NCBI RefSeq assembly: GCF_018449545.1
Contig: NZ_JAAVUR010000007.1
Location: forward strand, 186,001-250,000
DNA: 64,000 nt
Source of the DNA: Granulicella sp. dw_53
GTDB taxonomy: Bacteria; Acidobacteriota; Terriglobia; Terriglobales; Acidobacteriaceae
Direction of reading: 5' to 3'
In this document: positions 9,109-16,853 of the stretch, piece by piece
How the letters are laid out: each line of letters opens with the position of its first letter
Numbering within the stretch: the first letter of the stretch is position 1
Translations under genes and position numbers: made by a program
The notes under the pieces: generated by a model
Databases searched by the model: none
Seen by the model: only the letters and a program-made list of their open reading frames with translations
What the model was told of the DNA's origin: nothing

Positions 9109-10605
9109 ATGGCAGAGAGTCAGTACATCCTGGCGCTGGACCAGGGCACTACGAGTTCGCGGGCGATGGTGATCGATGTGCGCGGCAATATGCTTTCATT
9201 GGCGCAGAGGCCGTTTCCGCAAGTGTTTCCGAAGCCCGGCTGGGTGGAGCACTGTCCGGTGGAGATTTGGTCGACGCAGAGCGGCGTCGCCATGGAGGCG
9301 CTGACTGCGGCGGATCTCACGGAGCGGGATATCGTCGCGATAGGGATTACGAACCAGCGTGAGACGGCAGTAGTGTGGAACCGGGAGACCGGGGAGCCGG
9401 TCTACAACGCGATCGTATGGCAGGATCGGCGGACCGCTGAGTTCTGTGATGCGCTGCGGAGCGATGGTCATGCGGCGACGATTCAGGCGAAGACCGGGTT
9501 GCTGCCGGATGCGTACTTTTCAGCGAGCAAGGTGCATTGGATTCTGAAGAACGTCGAAGGTGCGCGGACGCTGGCCGACGCGGGCAAGCTGGCCTTCGGG
9601 ACGGTGGATAGCTGGCTGATCTGGAAGCTAACGCAAGGCGCGACGCATGTGACCGATGCGACGAACGCCTCACGGACGATGCTCTACAACATCCATACGG
9701 GTGAGTGGGATGAAGAACTACTGGAGATCTTTGGCGTGCCGCGCTCGATGTTGCCGGAGGTGGTGGCTTCGAGTGGGCGGTGTGCGGTGACGAGCGGGAT
9801 CTTGAGTGGGATTCCAATCGCTGGTATCGCCGGAGATCAGCAAGCGGCGCTGTTTGGGCAGATGTGCGTGCAGCCAGGGATGGCGAAGTGCACCTTCGGG
9901 ACAGGCGCCTTCATGCTGTTGCATACAGGTGAGACGCCGATGAAGTCGAAGAATCAACTGCTGACGACGATTGCGTGGAAGATCGGCGACACGGTGGAGT
10001 ATGCGCTGGAAGGCAGCATGCTGATGGCTGGTGCTGTGGTGCAGTGGCTGCGGGATGAACTGCAGATCATCCGGACGTCAGCGGAGGTGGAGGAGCTGGC
10101 TGCTTCGGTGGATAGCAGCAACGGAGTCGTGCTGGTGCCTGCGTTTGCGGGGCTGGGGGCTCCGCACTGGGATCAGTATGCGCGAGGGGCGATTGTAGGG
10201 CTGACGCGAGGGACGACGCGGGCGCATATTGCTCGAGCGGCGCTGGAGGGAGTCGCGTTGCAGGTGAAGGATGTGCTGGAGGCGATGCAGGCGGACTCGG
10301 GTCTGCCGCTGGCTCAGTTGCGGGTGGATGGAGGAGCGTCGGCGAATAATCTGTTGATGCAGATTCAGGCGGATGTGCTGGGGATCGATGTGGTGCGGCC
10401 GAAGAACGCAGAGTCCACAGTGCTGGGAGCGGCGTATCTCGCAGGTCTGGCTGTGGGATACTGGCCGAATAAGGAAGCGATTGCCAGCCAGTGGCAGGTC
10501 GATCGGGTATTCAGGCCGGCGATTGATGCACAGGCGCGGGCTGGCGTGTTGAAGACGTGGCGGCGGGCGCTGGAGCGGGCGAAGGATTGGGAGCAGGGAG
10601 CTTGA
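9109..10605 (+). CDS. glpK: Glycerol kinase
   Basis: A 498-residue FGGY kinase that phosphorylates glycerol to sn-glycerol 3-phosphate with ATP. The N-terminus has [16 protein letters not shown], and later come [44 protein letters not shown] and a C-terminal [15 protein letters not shown] nucleotide-binding segment, all glycerol-kinase signatures. A GTG 3 bp upstream is an alternative start. It follows the mannosidase by 22 bp, and its stop codon overlaps the next start as TGATG, so glpK and glpD are translationally coupled. Glycerol released outside the cell could enter via the facilitator two genes downstream. Confidence 0.97.
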   Translation: MAESQYILALDQGTTSSRAMVIDVRGNMLSLAQRPFPQVFPKPGWVEHCPVEIWSTQSGVAMEALTAADLTERDIVAIGITNQRETAVVWNRETGEPVYNAIVWQDRRTAEFCDALRSDGHAATIQAKTGLLPDAYFSASKVHWILKNVEGARTLADAGKLAFGTVDSWLIWKLTQGATHVTDATNASRTMLYNIHTGEWDEELLEIFGVPRSMLPEVVASSGRCAVTSGILSGIPIAGIAGDQQAALFGQMCVQPGMAKCTFGTGAFMLLHTGETPMKSKNQLLTTIAWKIGDTVEYALEGSMLMAGAVVQWLRDELQIIRTSAEVEELAASVDSSNGVVLVPAFAGLGAPHWDQYARGAIVGLTRGTTRAHIARAALEGVALQVKDVLEAMQADSGLPLAQLRVDGGASANNLLMQIQADVLGIDVVRPKNAESTVLGAAYLAGLAVGYWPNKEAIASQWQVDRVFRPAIDAQARAGVLKTWRRALERAKDWEQGA

Positions 10606-12173
10606 TGGAGCGAGTGGAGGTTCTGCGGCGATTGGGTGAAGGAGGCGCTCCGTGGGATGTGCTGATCCTGGGCGGTGGAGCGACCGGGCTGGGGACCGCG
10701 GTGGAGGCGGCTTCGCGCGGGCTGCGGACGGTGTTGGTTGAGCGGTACGACTTCGCGAAGGGGACTTCGAGCCGCAGCACCAAGCTGGTGCATGGCGGCG
10801 TGCGCTATCTGGAGCAGATGAATGTGACGCTGGTGCTGGATGCGCTGCGCGAGCGTGGATATATGCTGCGGAACGCTCCGCATCTGGTGCGCAATCTGGG
10901 GTTCGTGATTCCTGCTTACGATCTGCTGTCGTTGCCTTACTATGCCTTTGGGTTGAAGGTGTATGAGATGTTGTCGGGCAAGCTGTCGTTGGGGCCTTCG
11001 AAGGCGTTGTCGCGGGAGCGGACGATGGAGCTGTTGCCTGGGGTGAAGGCAGATGGGCTGCGCGGCGGAGTGCTGTATCAGGATGGGCAGTTCGACGATG
11101 CGCGGTATGCGATTGCGCTGCTGCGGACGTTTCAGGATCTGGGTGGAACGGCGATCAACTACGTCGAAGCGGTTGGGCTGATCGAGAGGGACGGAAAGGT
11201 CATTGGAGCGCGTGTGCGCGATGGCGAGAGCGGCGAGGAGTTCGAGCTGGCGGCGAAGGCGGTGATCAATGCGACTGGCGTGTTTACGGAGCAGGTGCTC
11301 GGGATGGAAGGCGGCGAGCACGAGCCGCTGCTGACGGTGAGCCAAGGAAGTCACATCGTGCTGCCGCGTGAGTTTCTGCCAGGTAGTTCGGCGTTGATGA
11401 TTCCGAAGACTTCGGATGGGCGAGTTTTGTTTGCGATTCCGTGGCATGAGGCGGTGATCGTAGGGACGACGGATGAAGGCGTGCCGCGGAGTTCGGTGGA
11501 GCCGCGGGCGATGGCGAAGGAGCGGAGTTTCCTGACCGAGTATGTCGGGCGATATATGGGGCGGAGGCCGGAGCCGTCGGAGGTGCGGAGCGTTTGGTCG
11601 GGGCTGAGGCCGCTGGTGCGGAAGGGTGGAGGGAAGACCTCCAAGCTGTCGCGGGATCATACGATCCTGGTGTCGAAGGCGGGGATGATTACCGTTACGG
11701 GCGGCAAGTGGACGACGTATCGGAAGATGGGTGAGGATGCGATCGATCGTGCTGTTGAGGTGCATGGTCTGCCGAAGAAGAGATCTACTACAGCGGAGAT
11801 GAGGCTGCATGGGTGGGTTGCGGCTCCGCTGGACGATGCGGGGGAGTGGGAGGCCGTTTATGGAGCGGATCTTCCGGCGTTGCGGGCGCTGATCGCTTCG
11901 GATGCGAGGTGGGGTGAGCGGCTTCATCCGCGGTTGCCTTATCGGGTGGGTGAGATAGTATGGGCCGCACGGTTTGAGATGGCTCGGACGGTGGAGGATG
12001 TTTTGGCTCGGCGGATGCGGGCGTTGTTTCTGGATGCTCGGGCGGCGATGGAGGCTGCTCCAGTTGTGGCGCGGGTTTTGGCGGAGGAGTTGGGGCGGAG
12101 CGATGCGGAGCGGGAGTGGGATCTGGAGCGTTTCTACGGTGTGGCGCGAGGGTATGTGTATGAGGAGAGTTAG
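10605..12173 (+). CDS. glpD: Glycerol-3-phosphate dehydrogenase (FAD)
   Basis: A 522-residue membrane-associated flavoprotein oxidising glycerol 3-phosphate to dihydroxyacetone phosphate and passing electrons to quinone. It has the FAD dinucleotide motif ILGGGATGLGTAVEAA at about residues 20-35, the GTSSRSTKLVHGGVRYLEQ segment, INATGVF and the C-terminal ITVTGGKWTTYRKMGEDA. An in-frame extension of 16 residues upstream would lie wholly within glpK and is rejected; the ATG overlaps the glpK stop and AGGGAG precedes it. It is 6 bp from the facilitator gene, completing a glpKDF order. Confidence 0.96.
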   Translation: MERVEVLRRLGEGGAPWDVLILGGGATGLGTAVEAASRGLRTVLVERYDFAKGTSSRSTKLVHGGVRYLEQMNVTLVLDALRERGYMLRNAPHLVRNLGFVIPAYDLLSLPYYAFGLKVYEMLSGKLSLGPSKALSRERTMELLPGVKADGLRGGVLYQDGQFDDARYAIALLRTFQDLGGTAINYVEAVGLIERDGKVIGARVRDGESGEEFELAAKAVINATGVFTEQVLGMEGGEHEPLLTVSQGSHIVLPREFLPGSSALMIPKTSDGRVLFAIPWHEAVIVGTTDEGVPRSSVEPRAMAKERSFLTEYVGRYMGRRPEPSEVRSVWSGLRPLVRKGGGKTSKLSRDHTILVSKAGMITVTGGKWTTYRKMGEDAIDRAVEVHGLPKKRSTTAEMRLHGWVAAPLDDAGEWEAVYGADLPALRALIASDARWGERLHPRLPYRVGEIVWAARFEMARTVEDVLARRMRALFLDARAAMEAAPVVARVLAEELGRSDAEREWDLERFYGVARGYVYEES

Positions 12174-12179
12174 AAGTCT

Positions 12180-12929
12180 ATGACCGATCTGTCTTCTGTG
12201 TTGTCTCCTGTGGTGGGCGAGTTTATTGGGACGTTTGTGTTGATCGTGCTGGGCAACGGCGTCGTCGCGGGAGCGCTGCTGAATCGCTCGAAGGGGCAGA
12301 ACGCGGGTTGGGTCGCGATTACGGCGGGTTGGGGTCTGGCTGTGTTCGCGGGCGTGGCGGTGAGTGCGGCGCTGGGGGATTCGGATGGGCATCTGAATCC
12401 GGCGTTCACGCTGGCTTCGGTGATGATGACCGGCAATGCGATGCGGCTGTTGACTTATATTCCGGCGCAGTTGCTGGGGGCCTTTTGCGGGGCGGCGGTG
12501 GTGTGGCTGTTCTATAAGCCGCATTGGGAGGTGACGGAGGATGTGGGGGCGAAGTTTGGGTGCTTTGCTACTTCGCCTGCGATCCGGAGCCCGATGTGGA
12601 ACTTCTTCAGTGAGGTTGTGGGGACCTTCATTCTGGTGTTGGTGGCTACGGCGCTGTTCTCGAAGCGGGTCTCCCCGGCGGGGTTGGCTCCGGGGCTGGG
12701 GCCGGTGCTGGTGGGGTCGCTGGTGTGGGGGATTGGTTTGTCGCTGGGTGGGGCTACGGGGTATGCGATCAATCCGGCGCGGGATCTGGGGCCTCGGCTG
12801 GCGCACTTTGTGCTGCCGGTTGCCGGGAAGGGTGGCAGCGACTGGGGGTATGCCTGGGTGCCGATTCTGGGGCCTATGGCGGGGGCGGCTTTGGCGGCTG
12901 GGCTGGTCCTAGGGTTGGGGATGCTCTAG
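12180..12929 (+). CDS. glpF: Glycerol uptake facilitator (aquaglyceroporin)
   Basis: A 249-residue MIP-family channel with six expected membrane segments and two NPA half-helices: GHLNPAFTLA near residue 64 and YAINPARDLGPR near 197. The Asp after the second NPAR is typical of glycerol facilitators rather than water-only aquaporins. It is the last gene of the mannosidase-glpKDF run, 6 bp after glpD, and is followed by a conserved element that ends in an intrinsic terminator. Confidence 0.95.
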   Translation: MTDLSSVLSPVVGEFIGTFVLIVLGNGVVAGALLNRSKGQNAGWVAITAGWGLAVFAGVAVSAALGDSDGHLNPAFTLASVMMTGNAMRLLTYIPAQLLGAFCGAAVVWLFYKPHWEVTEDVGAKFGCFATSPAIRSPMWNFFSEVVGTFILVLVATALFSKRVSPAGLAPGLGPVLVGSLVWGIGLSLGGATGYAINPARDLGPRLAHFVLPVAGKGGSDWGYAWVPILGPMAGAALAAGLVLGLGML

Positions 12930-12930
12930 G

Positions 12931-13165
12931 GTGCCCCCCTTGCCTGCTTGTAAGCGTAATGGTTGCAACTAGATGCGGGGGAGGGCTGTCCCTAAATTCT
13001 TCCAGGTAAACGGCTTGTGTCCAAATATGTGCAGGGCAAGGAGTTATGGGTTTTCGATTGTTAAAGAACTTAAGCCCCGGTTTCCGGGGCTTTCTTTTTT
13101 GCTGCTGGTTCTATTTTATCGAGTGGGGCATAACTAACATGCCACTTTTCTTTATTTTTTATCTT
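12931..13165 (+). ncRNA. Conserved ~240-bp intergenic element, copy A (candidate structured RNA)
   Basis: Begins two bases after glpF with GGGTGCCCCCCTTGCC and runs past a strong intrinsic terminator (13074-13100) into ATAACTAACATGCCACTTT. A clearly homologous copy lies inverted at 57930-58172. Matching blocks include CGATTGTTAAAG, the terminator hairpin and CTGGTTCTATTTTATC. One small hairpin (GGGA/TCCC here, GGCACG/CGTGCC in copy B) differs in sequence but keeps pairing, which points to RNA structure. If transcribed on this strand the RNA would be about 170 nt. It could instead be the structured 3' end of the glp mRNA or a non-transcribed repeat. Confidence 0.5.
13074..13100 (+). terminator. 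Intrinsic terminator in element A
   Basis: GCCCCGG-TTT-CCGGGGC (13074-13090) followed by TTTCTTTTTT. It ends the glp operon and/or the candidate RNA and is conserved in the second copy of the element. Confidence 0.9.
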
Positions 13166-13370
13166 GTTTGGTTTTAGTGGGTTGCGGGATTCTTTGGGGT
13201 TTGTGGGGGTTGACAGTTTTTGGGTGTGTGTCGCGGATGGTCAGCTGGAGATTTTGTTTTGGTGCTGTTTTAGAGGGTTTATGAGCAGCCGGGAAGTTCT
13301 ACTTCCCAGCCTTCGCTAGAGGCAGAGGCGCGAAGGATCGGGCACCCGGGCTGTTGGTGCTTATGGAAGG

Positions 13371-13440
13371 AAAGGCGGTCGGGCTTTGCCCGATACCCCA
13401 CCCTATTTGCGATGAGACTGCAAAAATGGTGGGGTGCCCG
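13371..13440. repeat. Dispersed intergenic repeat, copy 1
   Basis: AAAGGCGGTCGGGCTTTGCC, CGATACC, CACCCTATTTGCGATG and ACTGCAAAAA, ending in TGGGGTGCCCG, recur at 15224-15335 in the same orientation. The spacer 13166-13504 otherwise shows only skewed T/G-rich sequence; I see no credible gene in it. Confidence 0.75.
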
Positions 13441-13504
13441 CATGGTGCTGCTTCGTTTGGGGCTGGGTGTGGGGAGAGTGGGGTTTGGCGTTATCGATTC
13501 GGGC

Positions 13505-14065
13505 TCATGGTGTGGTTAAGAGATCGGGGAGGAGCTTGAGAGTACGTTCGAAGGTTGCGGTGTCCCCTACGACCCTGGCTACGACAAGGGAGCCTTCGAT
13601 GCGAACGATGGCCTCTTCCGCTTTGGAGCGTGCTGCTGCCGGGCTCAGGCCACTTTCTTTGGCAATCTGCGTAAAGGCGTTGATCCAGGCCTGCATGGCG
13701 CCTCTAAGAGCGAGAAGAAGCTCTTCGGGGGCTCCGGGAATGGAGAGAATCTCCGTAAGGCATGCCTTGGAACCACCCGCATAGAACTCCCTTAGCCGCT
13801 CTGCGACGAACGAGATACGTTTGCGCGTGGTGCCGGTTCCGGTAAGCGGCTCGAAGACATTGGCTTGGAACCATGCCACCACATCCGTGGCAACGGCCAT
13901 TGCGATCTCATCCTTCCCACCGGGGTAACGATAGTAGAGGCTGGCTTTCTCCAGGCCTGTCGCGTCTGCGAGCCGTTTGAGGCTCACGCCCTCGAACCCA
14001 TAGGAACGAAACAGGTCCAGCGCAGTTGCCATAAAGACTTCGTCGCTAATAAGCCGGTGTGCCAT
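13505..14065 (-). CDS. TetR-family transcriptional regulator
   Basis: A 186-residue protein with an N-terminal TetR helix-turn-helix (ATALDLFRSYGFEGVSLKRL, then LEKASLYYRYPGGKDEI), followed by a variable ligand-binding region. GAGGTGAGG precedes the ATG. It is divergent from an AhpD-like gene, and two related inverted repeats (14089-14104 and 14141-14158) lie between the two genes, so it probably represses both itself and its neighbour. The effector is unknown. Confidence 0.93.
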   Translation of the reverse strand: MAHRLISDEVFMATALDLFRSYGFEGVSLKRLADATGLEKASLYYRYPGGKDEIAMAVATDVVAWFQANVFEPLTGTGTTRKRISFVAERLREFYAGGSKACLTEILSIPGAPEELLLALRGAMQAWINAFTQIAKESGLSPAAARSKAEEAIVRIEGSLVVARVVGDTATFERTLKLLPDLLTTP

Positions 14066-14088
14066 CGATACCTCACCTCTTTAATATA

Positions 14089-14104
14089 TGCCGATCATTC
14101 GGTA
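14089..14104. promoter_or_regulatory. Candidate TetR operator, site 1
   Basis: TGCCGA-TCAT-TCGGTA: arms match at 5 of 6 positions with a 4-bp spacer. It is 24 bp upstream of the tetR start and shares arm sequence and spacing with site 2. Confidence 0.55.
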
Positions 14105-14140
14105 GGGATTCATTTTTTGAGAATAGAACTCTCTGCATCT

Positions 14141-14158
14141 TTACCGAACGGTCGGTAA
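14141..14158. promoter_or_regulatory. Candidate TetR operator, site 2
   Basis: TTACCGA-ACGG-TCGGTAA is a perfect inverted repeat with 7-bp arms and a 4-bp spacer, 62 bp before the AhpD-like start. The layout matches a TetR regulator controlling both directions. Confidence 0.65.
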
Positions 14159-14220
14159 TCATATGGTTGCAATCTACGAATTGGTCCACTTGGGCCACTC
14201 GAATTAAAAGGAGAAAGAAA

Positions 14221-14766
14221 ATGTCACGTTTACAACCTATTGATCCCTCAACCGCCACCGGAAAAGCTAAAGAACTGCTCGATGCCGTGAAGGGCAAACT
14301 CGGCCTTGTGCCGAATATGACCAGAGTGATGGCCGTGTCGCCCGCTGTGCTGGAGTCCTATCTTGGTTTCAGCGGAGCTCTTGCGGGTGGCCTTCTGGAT
14401 GCCAAGACTCGTGAGCAACTCGCCTTGCTGACGGCGCAGGAAAACCACTGCGACTATTGCCTGTCCGCGCATACGGCCATTGGCAAGATGGTTGGACTGA
14501 ACCACGAACAGATCGTCGCCAGTCGCGAGGGTGATGGCGGCGACCCAAAGACCACGGCAGGGCTGACGTTTGCAAAGCGGGTTCTGGAGACGAAGGGCCA
14601 GATTCTCGTAGCAGATCTCGTCGCAGTGCGTGGCGCTGGCTTCTCTGAAGGAGAGATCGCGGAGGTTATCGCGCACGTCGCGCTCAACGTGTTTACTAAC
14701 TACTTCAACGTAGCGACGAATGTGGATATCGACTTTCCGAGGGTGTCGTACACGGAGGCCGCATAA
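14221..14766 (+). CDS. AhpD-like / carboxymuconolactone decarboxylase-family protein
   Basis: A 181-residue protein of the AhpD-like fold. The motif ENHCDYCLSAHTA (about residues 78-90) holds the CxxC pair and downstream His of peroxidase-type members, which reduce hydroperoxides through the cysteine pair. ATG at 14221 is chosen because AAAGGAGA lies just before it; the open frame extends 54 codons upstream across the operators and is not coding. It is divergent from a TetR gene with two operators in between, fitting induction by an oxidant or toxic compound (inference). Confidence 0.9.
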   Translation: MSRLQPIDPSTATGKAKELLDAVKGKLGLVPNMTRVMAVSPAVLESYLGFSGALAGGLLDAKTREQLALLTAQENHCDYCLSAHTAIGKMVGLNHEQIVASREGDGGDPKTTAGLTFAKRVLETKGQILVADLVAVRGAGFSEGEIAEVIAHVALNVFTNYFNVATNVDIDFPRVSYTEAA

Positions 14767-14962
14767 CGCGGAGTAAGGGCGCCGGGGTAGCAGTTCGCTG
14801 TTGCCTCGGCGAGATGTTGATATGTATGTGTGAGCTTCTATGCTTCTTCGTTTGGTGCTGGGTGAGGGTTGTGGTGGAGAAAAGGGTTTCTCCGCTTGAG
14901 ATGATGGCTCTTTTGTTGGGCAAGAGCGTTACGCTCAGTCAGAACTGCAACTGCGAAATACA

Positions 14963-15103
14963 GGGGTCCTTCACTACGTTCAGGATGACGGCATAAAACA
15001 AGCAACTACAAAGGCAAAGACAACTGCAACGGCAAGTGCAACCGCGGGTCCTTCGACTGCGTAACTCGCGGTGAAGCTGCGAGTTACTTCGCTCAGGATG
15101 ACA
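14963..15103. repeat. Pair of short dispersed repeats, one with an inserted hairpin
   Basis: GGGTCCTTC-A-CTACG/TTCAGGATGACGG (14963-14990) recurs at 15046-15103 as GGGTCCTTCGACTGC and CGCTCAGGATGACA, but with an internal block whose ends GTAACTCGC and GCGAGTTAC are perfect 9-bp inverted arms. Such elements recur in acidobacterial spacers (general knowledge). No gene is seen in 14767-15374. Confidence 0.6.
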
Positions 15104-15223
15104 AATTTGTGGGGGTGTTTGTTTTTGAGGCGATGTGGCTGAGGAGGGGTTGTGGTTCCCCAACTATCGGGCGGAGGTGTGAGGACAATTGACAACGGTT
15201 TTGGCTTTGGGGTTGGGGGAGGG

Positions 15224-15335
15224 AAGGCGGTCGGGCTTTCCCACCCCAACGAGCAAAAGCGCTCGTCGGGGACCCCGGTTCGCCCGATACCTCACCCTAT
15301 TTGCGATGCGACTGCAAAAAGGATGGGGCACCCGG
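15224..15335. repeat. Dispersed intergenic repeat, copy 2, with palindromic insertion
   Basis: Same blocks as 13371-13440, but with about 42 extra bases after GGCGGTCGGGCTTT. The extra sequence contains a palindrome, CCCCAACGAGC facing GCTCGTCGGGG. Confidence 0.7.
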
Positions 15336-15374
15336 ATTTGTGGCTGAGAGAGAGCGGGAGGAGGATTGTGTGGG

Positions 15375-16853
15375 TTAGGGGTTGGTGGGGAGTTGGGTGG
15401 TGTTCCAGCCTCCGCCGAGGGCTTTGATGAGGAGGACGCTGGCGTCCAGGCGGCGGCGCATGATTTCGATGTCGTTGCGTTCGTTTTGGAGGGCGGCGGT
15501 TTGGGAGGTTACGACTTGGAGGTAGGTGTCGACTCCGCCTTCGTAGCGGGTGTTGAAGAGGTCGAGGGACTGTTCGGCGGAGGAGGTGGCGCCGTGTTGC
15601 TGGATGGCTTCGGTCTCTAATTGGCGGAGGGAGGTGAGGTTGTCTTCGACCTGCTGGAAGGCGGTGAGGGTGGTCTGGCGGTAGCTGGCGACGTTGGAGT
15701 CGTATTGGGAGGTGGCGATGTCGGAGTTGGCGCGGCGGCGGCCGTGGTCGAAGAGGGTTTGGGAGAGGGTGGGGCCTACGGCCCAGACGCGGCTGGGCCA
15801 GCTAAACCAGTTGAGGGCGGAGGTTCCTTCGAAGCCGGCGGCGGCGGCAAGCGAGAGGGTGGGGTAGAAGGCGGCCTGGGCGATGCCGATTTGCTCGTTG
15901 GCGGCGGCCATGCGGCGCTCTTCGGAGGCGATGTCGGGGCGGCGCTCGAGGAGCTGCGAGGGGAGTGCGCCGGGGATGTTAGGGAGCGCGGGCGGCTGGA
16001 TGGTGACGGGGATGGGTGGGATGGTAAGCGCGGCGGGTGGCTTGCCTACTAGGACGGCGATGGCGTGCTCAAACTGGGCGCGCTGGATGGTGACGTCGGT
16101 GGATTGGACGAGGGCAGCCTGGAGCTGGGTCTGGGCCTGGGTGAGGTCGGAGAGGGGAGAGGCTCCGCCGGTGTAGCGGTCGCTGGTGAGCTGGACGGCG
16201 CGCTGGTAGGCGACGACGGTGTCGTCGAGGAGCTTCTTCTGGGCGTCGGCGGCGCGGAGGCCGAAGTAGTCGATGGCGAGCTCGGCGTGGAGGCTGAGGC
16301 GGGCGTTCTCGAGGTCGGCGGAGGAGGCCTGGGCTTCTTCGCGGGCGGCGGTGATGGAGCGGCGGATGCGTCCCCAGAGGTCGATCTCGTAGTTGAGGTC
16401 GAGGGGGAGCTGGAAGTCTCCGGTGCCGTTGTTGGCGAGGTTGGTGTTGAAGTAGGGGCGGTTGGCGGAGAAGCGCTCCGAGGCGATGGAGGGAGCGGTG
16501 CCGATGGTGGGGGCCTGATTGGCGCGGTAGAAGCGGATCTGGGCGCGGGCGGCCTGGAAGTTGGCGTCGGCCTGCTTGAGGGTCTGGTTGGCGGAGTCGA
16601 TCTCGGCTTCGAGGGAGTTGAGCTGCGGATCGCTGAAGACCTCCCACCAGGTGCCTTTGAGCTGCTGGTCGCTGGGTTGGGCGGCCTTCCAGCCGTCGGT
16701 GGCCTTGAAGGCATCGGGACCTAGCTCTTTGAATTCAGGCGCGAGGGGGGCGGCGGGACGAACGTATTGGGGGCCGACCTTGCAGCCTGCCGCGAGCACG
16801 CAGGCGCTGGCGAGGGAGGCGAGGAGGAGACGCCGGGGGGAGGAGGCGAACAT
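15375..16853 (-). CDS. Outer-membrane efflux lipoprotein (NodT/OprM family)
   Basis: A 492-residue TolC-like channel. The signal peptide ends in a lipobox (VLAAGC), followed directly by KVGPQYVRPAAPLAPEF, the usual start of NodT-type lipoproteins. Two outer-membrane-factor repeats follow, with long helical stretches (e.g. SLEAEIDSANQTLKQADANF) and RRPDIASEERRMAAANEQIG. It forms the outer exit of a tripartite RND pump. The ATG overlaps the adaptor gene's stop as TGATG, so it is the third gene of an RND-adaptor-channel operon. Confidence 0.95.
   Translation of the reverse strand: MFASSPRRLLLASLASACVLAAGCKVGPQYVRPAAPLAPEFKELGPDAFKATDGWKAAQPSDQQLKGTWWEVFSDPQLNSLEAEIDSANQTLKQADANFQAARAQIRFYRANQAPTIGTAPSIASERFSANRPYFNTNLANNGTGDFQLPLDLNYEIDLWGRIRRSITAAREEAQASSADLENARLSLHAELAIDYFGLRAADAQKKLLDDTVVAYQRAVQLTSDRYTGGASPLSDLTQAQTQLQAALVQSTDVTIQRAQFEHAIAVLVGKPPAALTIPPIPVTIQPPALPNIPGALPSQLLERRPDIASEERRMAAANEQIGIAQAAFYPTLSLAAAAGFEGTSALNWFSWPSRVWAVGPTLSQTLFDHGRRRANSDIATSQYDSNVASYRQTTLTAFQQVEDNLTSLRQLETEAIQQHGATSSAEQSLDLFNTRYEGGVDTYLQVVTSQTAALQNERNDIEIMRRRLDASVLLIKALGGGWNTTQLPTNP

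Noticed and set aside
10365..12806. 813-codon minus-strand open frame antisense to glpK, glpD and glpF
   Set aside because: Composition is Arg/His/Gln/Pro-rich as in GC-skew shadow frames, and the plus strand encodes three well-supported enzymes.
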